Of a stretch of DNA of 64,000 bases, positions 58,903-64,000 are shown piece after piece. The notes beneath the pieces are model-generated. The model was given only the letters and a program-made list of their open reading frames with translations. It searched no databases and was not told where the DNA came from. The position numbers were made by a program, and so were the translations under genes. Origin of the DNA: Trogon surrucura (lineage: Eukaryota; Chordata; Aves; Trogoniformes; Trogonidae); assembly GCA_020746105.1 (NCBI GenBank), contig CM036618.1:10796501-10860500 (forward strand), read 5' to 3'. Position 1 is the first letter of the stretch. Every line of letters starts with the position of its first letter.

Positions 58903-59111
58903 CATAGAATCACAGAATGTCAGGGGTTGGAAGGGACCTCGAAAGATCATCTAGTCCAACCCCCCTGCCAGAGCAGGATCACCTACAGTAGGTCACACAG
59001 GAACACGTCCAGGCGGGTTTTGAATGTCCCCAGAGAAGGAGACTCCACAACCTCCCTGGGCAGCCTGTGCCAGGGCTCTGTCACCCTCACAGTGAAAAAG
59101 TTTTTCCTCGT
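58903..59111 (-). mobile_element. CR1 LINE 3' tail fragment
   Basis: CATAGAATCACAGAATGTCA, GATCATCTAGTCCAACCCCC and AGAAGGAGACTCCACAACCT, closely matching the copies at 37451 and 53655, so the same young subfamily. It ends abruptly at TTTTTCCTCG. Confidence 0.92.
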
Positions 59112-60597
59112 TAGCTTCAAAAGTCTCTTGTTGAAAACAGCAAGTGCATGAACGGGTCCCTTTTTGTTGATAATCCCCTTTTCAGCTGCCTTTAATCAGT
59201 ACTTGGGTCATCCCATTAATCATTGTGAGAGAGGAGCCATCCAACTCCCCAGCTCAAAACTCATTTCCTCCAGATCCCAGCAGACCACCAGTCCTTCCAG
59301 GAGCTTCTTCCTCTGATTTCTCTTGGTAATTTCTCATAGTAACTTTTTCCTGATGTAGCATTCCTGATGTAGCTATTCCTTATAGAAACAAGGAATAGCT
59401 TCAGCAGCACTGTGGAGAATGGCAATAACATTGTTGGGAAGAGATGGTCTGGATTATTTAAAAAAAAATTCCAAATCTCTGTGTCCTGTAAAGATGAATT
59501 TAAGCTGTGACAGGAGCAAGGTCTTTTTTTATAGGAAGACACAGTCAGCACCTGTGCAGTCTAGAACTTGTTCATCTAGCTGTAAAAAAAAAAAAATGGG
59601 AGAAAAGATGTAATTATTCTTTAAATCTACAGGAGAAACACGGGCATCAGGAAAGCAAATCTGCTCGAAGCTCATGGAAAAAATGTTGACAGAAGGATAA
59701 ATGGATATAAACTCTCTATGAATAAATTCAGGTAGCAAATTAAAGACAAACAAACAACTTGTTAATCTTTGAAAAGGACCAATGTTGAAATGGGACGAGT
59801 GGGATACAAATAATCTCTACTTCCACTCAAGAATTTGTAATTTTATCAACAGAGGTCTCCGATGGGATTACTTGTGACAGCACGGGGCTTGGTAGTATCT
59901 CTTTCAGGCCTTTTTCACTCAAATATGGAACTTCTAAAGTCATCACCCAGCTCCCCCAGGCAGCTTAGAAAGGACAGGGCTGACAGCCAGAAAGAAGTCT
60001 TCCTATTTTTTTTCGTACTGCTTTGCAACCCATTTGTCATATGGCATTGCTGAGAATCTCTTCTTGTTTGATATTGGTTTTGGTCACATTTTGCAGTAAA
60101 TCGAAGACCTCTTCTGCAGAGAGAGAGCTGAGGCATGATTGTCACTGGTTTGTGTAACAACGGACCCTGCCTCTGCCAATTTCTCTTTCCAGAAAACAGG
60201 AAAATAGAGAACACTTTCAAAAGCATGGAAAAGAAGCTTTATTATAGCTTAATTTTCTGTTAGCTAGGTAATTACATTCCCAAGATCTTCCCGAAACCTT
60301 TCCATATTGCAGCTCTCAATTATCTAGCCAGAGGACACTGGAAAGTGATAATTAGGTGTTAAACACCAGCCATATTCCTGCAGATAGCCCCCTGCCAGCC
60401 ATTTAACACTTACTCTGGCCCTAAAGCTATGAAGGATGTGTTTTTCAACAGCATTTAGGTGCTAATAAATTATAAAATAGCTTGAAAGCAAAGCCCTGCC
60501 TAGATAGGAGAATCCCACTACTGAGGCCATGGGGAAGTGATCTCCTTGACCTGCAGCAACCAGAGCCATCTCACCTGCATAAGGGTGGGACAGGTTT
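59112..60597. other. Intergenic; one hairpin
   Basis: An 11-base perfect inverted repeat AGCTATTCCTT-8-AAGGAATAGCT at 59371-59400. No gene recognised. Confidence 0.65.
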
Positions 60598-60636
60598 CAT
60601 AGAATGTTAGGGGTTGGAAGGGACCTCTAGAGATTA
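60598..60636 (-). mobile_element. CR1 LINE 3' terminal stub
   Basis: CATAGAATGTTAGGGGTTGG and AAGGGACCTCTAGAGA are the last 40 bases of CR1 in reverse. Confidence 0.8.
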
Positions 60637-62396
60637 GGTTTGTTGGTGAAGTTGCTGTATTTCCACAGCAGCAGAGGCAGCCCTGAACAAGTCAAGGGTG
60701 ACTGACTCACACTTCCAAATACCTCTTTTTGAAGTTAAAAGCTAACTGGCTCATGGGATTAAATCTTGAGATGCACCTTTTTGTGTGTCCAGAGTTTTCT
60801 ATGACAAGACAGAGTTAGCCCGTGCAGATGTATTTGTCTAGACAGGTAAATTCCACTTCTCCCATTCTCTCGTTCTGAAATAATTCCAAAGTATAACTTA
60901 CTCAAATCCTTTCTGAAGTAATACTAAGCCAGAATTGCTACCCAACAGCCAGTAAAAGGATGTCAAGAGTTATTATTCTTCTGACTATGTATGTTCCATT
61001 CACCTCCTTAGCTTGTAGCAAATAAATTCTCGACTAGAAATAATGTTTATGTGGATTTACGGTTTAAATCAAGAGCACTAAAAGTACTTTAGCATCTAAA
61101 CTCCTATCTGGCTTCTAGTACACATTTCAGAGGTACTAACAGAGTGGACATAAAAATGTCATGTCAAAACTGCCTCTCTGTGCTAGATGCACTAAGTCCT
61201 GTCCCACAACTGGAAATTCCTTACCCCTTTATGCTTTTTTTTTCCCTTTTTGCCACAAACCTAGGTAGAATTTGCTGCAGAAGACATAGGTCCTCTATAA
61301 GTGAACTACAGCATGTGGTACCAACATTTCTGGCAGGATTAGAAATGGGTTTGATTGGGATAAAACATAATGATCAGTGGCTAGATAAATAAGTATCTGC
61401 ATGCACTCACCCTTCAAGAAAATTTTGTGTCAGAGTAACAGGTATACAAAACGTGAAATAAAGCAGAAATAAATGGAAGTGAAGCATAGACAAAAAAAAT
61501 TAGCACGTACTCGTTGTCAATTTTGGTTTCTTGCAATGTGAAGAATATGATGAGATAGAAGTTCATGTATTGGCTGAATTCAGCTCCATCCATGTCCATT
61601 TGATATATAATATTGTACTTGCTCTAAGCTCTTGGCTATCTAACAGGGCAAAAAACCAGAAGGTGCAACCAGTTCTCTACACTCACTGCTGTGAGAAATT
61701 CTGGCCTTATTCATTACTGAGTTTATTTGGGGATTCCATTTTAGCGGCTAGCCCAAGGAGAATTGCTCACTTTTCTTCTTCTGGAACAAACTGAGCCAAA
61801 TGCCATATAAATGTACATTTATACTCTATAGGGGCATTGTCACTGATAATCAAGGTTCTCTGCTGACAATCAAACATCTCACATACTGCAAGTCTTCTGT
61901 GGAGAAATGAAAACAAACGATTAAGGAAAAATCACTTAAGAAAAAATCTCAGCAAAACTGGACCAAATGGTTTAAAGCTCATCTTTCTCTGTAAACAAAG
62001 TGGTGAAGAGAATGAGATGTTTCAGTGAAGTGCTCAGCTTCAGCAGCAGTACAGATGAATGAAACCAATGTATGCACAATTAGAAAATGTTGAGTAGGGA
62101 AATTGTTCTATAAGTGCTTTTTTTTCCCTTTCTTCTTCACCCCCTCCCCCGCCCCGTACGTACTGGTTTGTTATGGCAAAGAGATTTTGCAATTATAAAT
62201 ATTTGTCTCTCCTTTAACAGATGGCAATACCTGGGTTGCCGGTGTAGCCTATACCATTGTCTTGGAGTGGCCCAGTCAGTAAGATTTGTGCAAAGGTACT
62301 GAATGATTCAGGGTTTACACACTGACAAAGAAGAACCTTTTCCCATCCTCTGTAAGTAAAGGCCTTAGAATCCAGTACATGTACTCTCACCTGTAC
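60637..62396. other. Intergenic, no feature seen
   Basis: AT-rich; no gene or repeat recognised. Confidence 0.65.
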
Positions 62397-62816
62397 TCAT
62401 AGAATCATAAAACGGTTTGGATTGGAAGGGATCTTAAAGACCATCTAGTTCCAAACTCCCTACCATGGGCAGGGACACCTCCCAGTAGACCCGATTGCTT
62501 AAAGTCCCGTCCAACCTGGCCTTGAACACTTCCAAGGAGGGGGCATCCACAGCTTCGCTGGGCAACCTGTTCCAGTGCCTCACCACTCTGACAAAAAAAA
62601 GAATTTTTTCCTAATGTCTCATCTAAATCTACCCTCTTTCAGTTTAAAACCATTACCCCTTTTCTTACCACTACACTCCTTTCAAAGAGTCCCTCCCCAG
62701 CTTTCCTGTAGCCCCTTCAGGCACTGGAAGGCCACCGTAAGTTCCCCCTGGAACCTTTTCTTCTCCAGGCTGAACAGCCTCAACTCCCTCAGCCTGTTCT
62801 CATAGGGGAGGTGCTA
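62397..62816 (-). mobile_element. CR1 LINE 3' fragment, older subfamily
   Basis: CATAGAATCATAAAACGGTT, ACCATGGGCAGGGACACCTC, CCTTGAACACTTCCAAGGAG and CTCCAGGCTGAACAGCCTCA give the whole CR1 order in reverse from the 3' end to near the conserved LSLFSLE region. Confidence 0.9.
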
Positions 62817-63699
62817 ATATTATAGATATTTTATATCTGCTATGCCAATATAAAAAGACCTTGAAATAAGTATAATGGGTGTCTAACAGCCTCCTTACAT
62901 TGCCAGCACATTTCAGAAACATTTTATAGAACATTCTATAAGATAAAGGCTATGAATCCTCATTGCTGTTAAATTTTAAGAACAAGCATCTGCCAGGGAT
63001 TAGATAGCTAGAACTTGTCTGGCCTCAAGGGAGAATAGATGAAATGACATTTTCCAGCCACAGAATTCATGGCATCTTGCATTTTTTGTGCAGAGAACAC
63101 GCAGCAGCTGTACTTGGACTTACTTCTTATGCTTGCACATACCTACAGCACTACTTACGGGACAAGTATTTCAAGAATCTGGAAAGGGAAGCTGGATGGC
63201 ATCAGGGACACTTTCTGATTTTCATTAGACAGACATCACTCTTTCTAATCACTTTTCTCTCAATCAAATACTATGGGAGATATTTGCAGATAGCTTCTGA
63301 TAAACTAGCTTTCTGCAACCCGTTGACAAGAAATTTTGTCAACAACATATGTAGGACAGATAAAAAATGAAAAATGGGTTTAAAGTTGTGGAGTGAAGGT
63401 ATTTCTCTTGGGTTTTCATAGCTGAACAGGACAGTAAGGGAGAGGAAGAGAAATCAATGAAAAATGGCAGAGATGTGTAGCAAAGTTGCTGATGTACTAG
63501 GTCAATGGAAAAAAACGCTGATTTAACCTGGACAACAATCTGGATCTTGTATTTTATGTCTGTTCTGCACTTTCCACTATTAAAATAATGCCTAATACAC
63601 TACCCAGATTGAACTGAGCTTGTGGATTTACGTTGAGAAGACATTTTGAATTATTTCAATCATTCAGAAAAAAAATAATCTTTAAATAAACCCTATAAT
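62817..63699. other. Intergenic, no feature seen
   Basis: AT-rich; the 108-codon open frame at 63044-63370 has no coding signature. Confidence 0.65.
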
Positions 63700-63772
63700 A
63701 GGTCTGGGATTGACCTACGGATTTTAGTCCAGAGGCTAAAAATAGCAGTTTTATCCACTAGGCTAGGATTTC
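63700..63772 (-). mobile_element. Decayed tRNA-derived SINE head (MIR-type)
   Basis: On the minus strand AGCCTAGTGGATAAAACTGC resembles the amniote MIR head GTCTAGTGGATAGAGCAC, followed by CCTCTGGACTAAAATCC and a T-arm-like GTAGGTCAATCCCAGACC. Similar in layout to the relic at 58105. Confidence 0.5.
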
Positions 63773-63900
63773 AGAAATCATTATGATAATAGTTGATTAG
63801 AAACCAATATCAGGAAAAGGTTGGTAAATTTCCATCTGTGGATATATACATAAACTTTAGAGGAGAAAGCACTGAGCAATTCAGCCTAACTTTGGATTCA

Positions 63901-63970
63901 GCCCTGCTTTGGGCAGGGGATGGGACCAGATGGCCTCCATGTCTGTGACCTCCATGTTCTGTGATTCTAT
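63901..63970 (+). mobile_element. CR1 LINE 3' tail fragment
   Basis: GCCCTGCTTTGGGCAGGGGA, GGGACCAGATGGCCTCCATG and TTCTGTGATTCTATG are a CR1 tail with a small internal duplication of CTCCATG. Confidence 0.85.
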
Positions 63971-64000
63971 GAGTGGTAAATGTAATTTCTAAACTGCTGT

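Overview
The window is vertebrate nuclear DNA from a bird, probably a neoavian. It holds about 3,600 codons of an apolipoprotein B-100 gene (APOB) whose sequence is clearly avian/reptilian rather than mammalian. The repeats are dominated by CR1 LINE 3' ends carrying the ATTCTATGATTCT-type tail. There is also a tRNA-Ile-headed SINE with a CR1-like tail, a class known to me from songbirds, and a long solo LTR of a common avian endogenous retrovirus type. No prokaryotic, plasmid or phage features are present.

Bases 194-19935 are the 3' three-quarters of APOB on the + strand. Ten exons can be placed by conserved splice sites, uninterrupted phase and residue-level similarity to human ApoB. Counting back from the giant 7.6-kb exon they correspond to human exons 20-29. 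They encode the end of the beta-alpha-1/beta1 region, the helical alpha2 region, the proline-rich beta2 region with LDL-receptor site B, and the helical alpha3 region, followed by a C-terminal extension that human ApoB lacks. The last exon as given shifts out of frame inside an A-rich stretch of that extension. A further 50+ codons of good helical protein continue in the next frame to a TGA at 19748-19750, so either the sequence has a one-base error or this bird makes a shorter tail. A polyadenylation signal follows at 19910. The introns hold one CR1 copy (4386-4798) and the chimeric SINE (about 6413-6597).

Bases 19936-64000 are an intergenic region in which I find no protein-coding or RNA gene. 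It is AT-rich single-copy-looking sequence interrupted by about sixteen CR1 fragments in both orientations, a 1.2-kb solo LTR (24721-25907), a second LTR-like block with TATA and AATAAA signals (about 33139-33550), several very degraded tRNA-derived SINE relics of MIR type, microsatellites, and a few palindromes, the most striking at 31906-31950.

Functionally the window is a single story: secretion of lipoprotein particles by ApoB-100. The mammalian editing cytidine that makes ApoB-48 is present as a CAA codon, but the mooring sequence beside it is altered, in keeping with birds making only ApoB-100. I do not see a new biological system. The best leads are the ApoB C-terminal frame break, the intronic tRNA-Ile/CR1 SINE and the nested palindrome at 31.9 kb.
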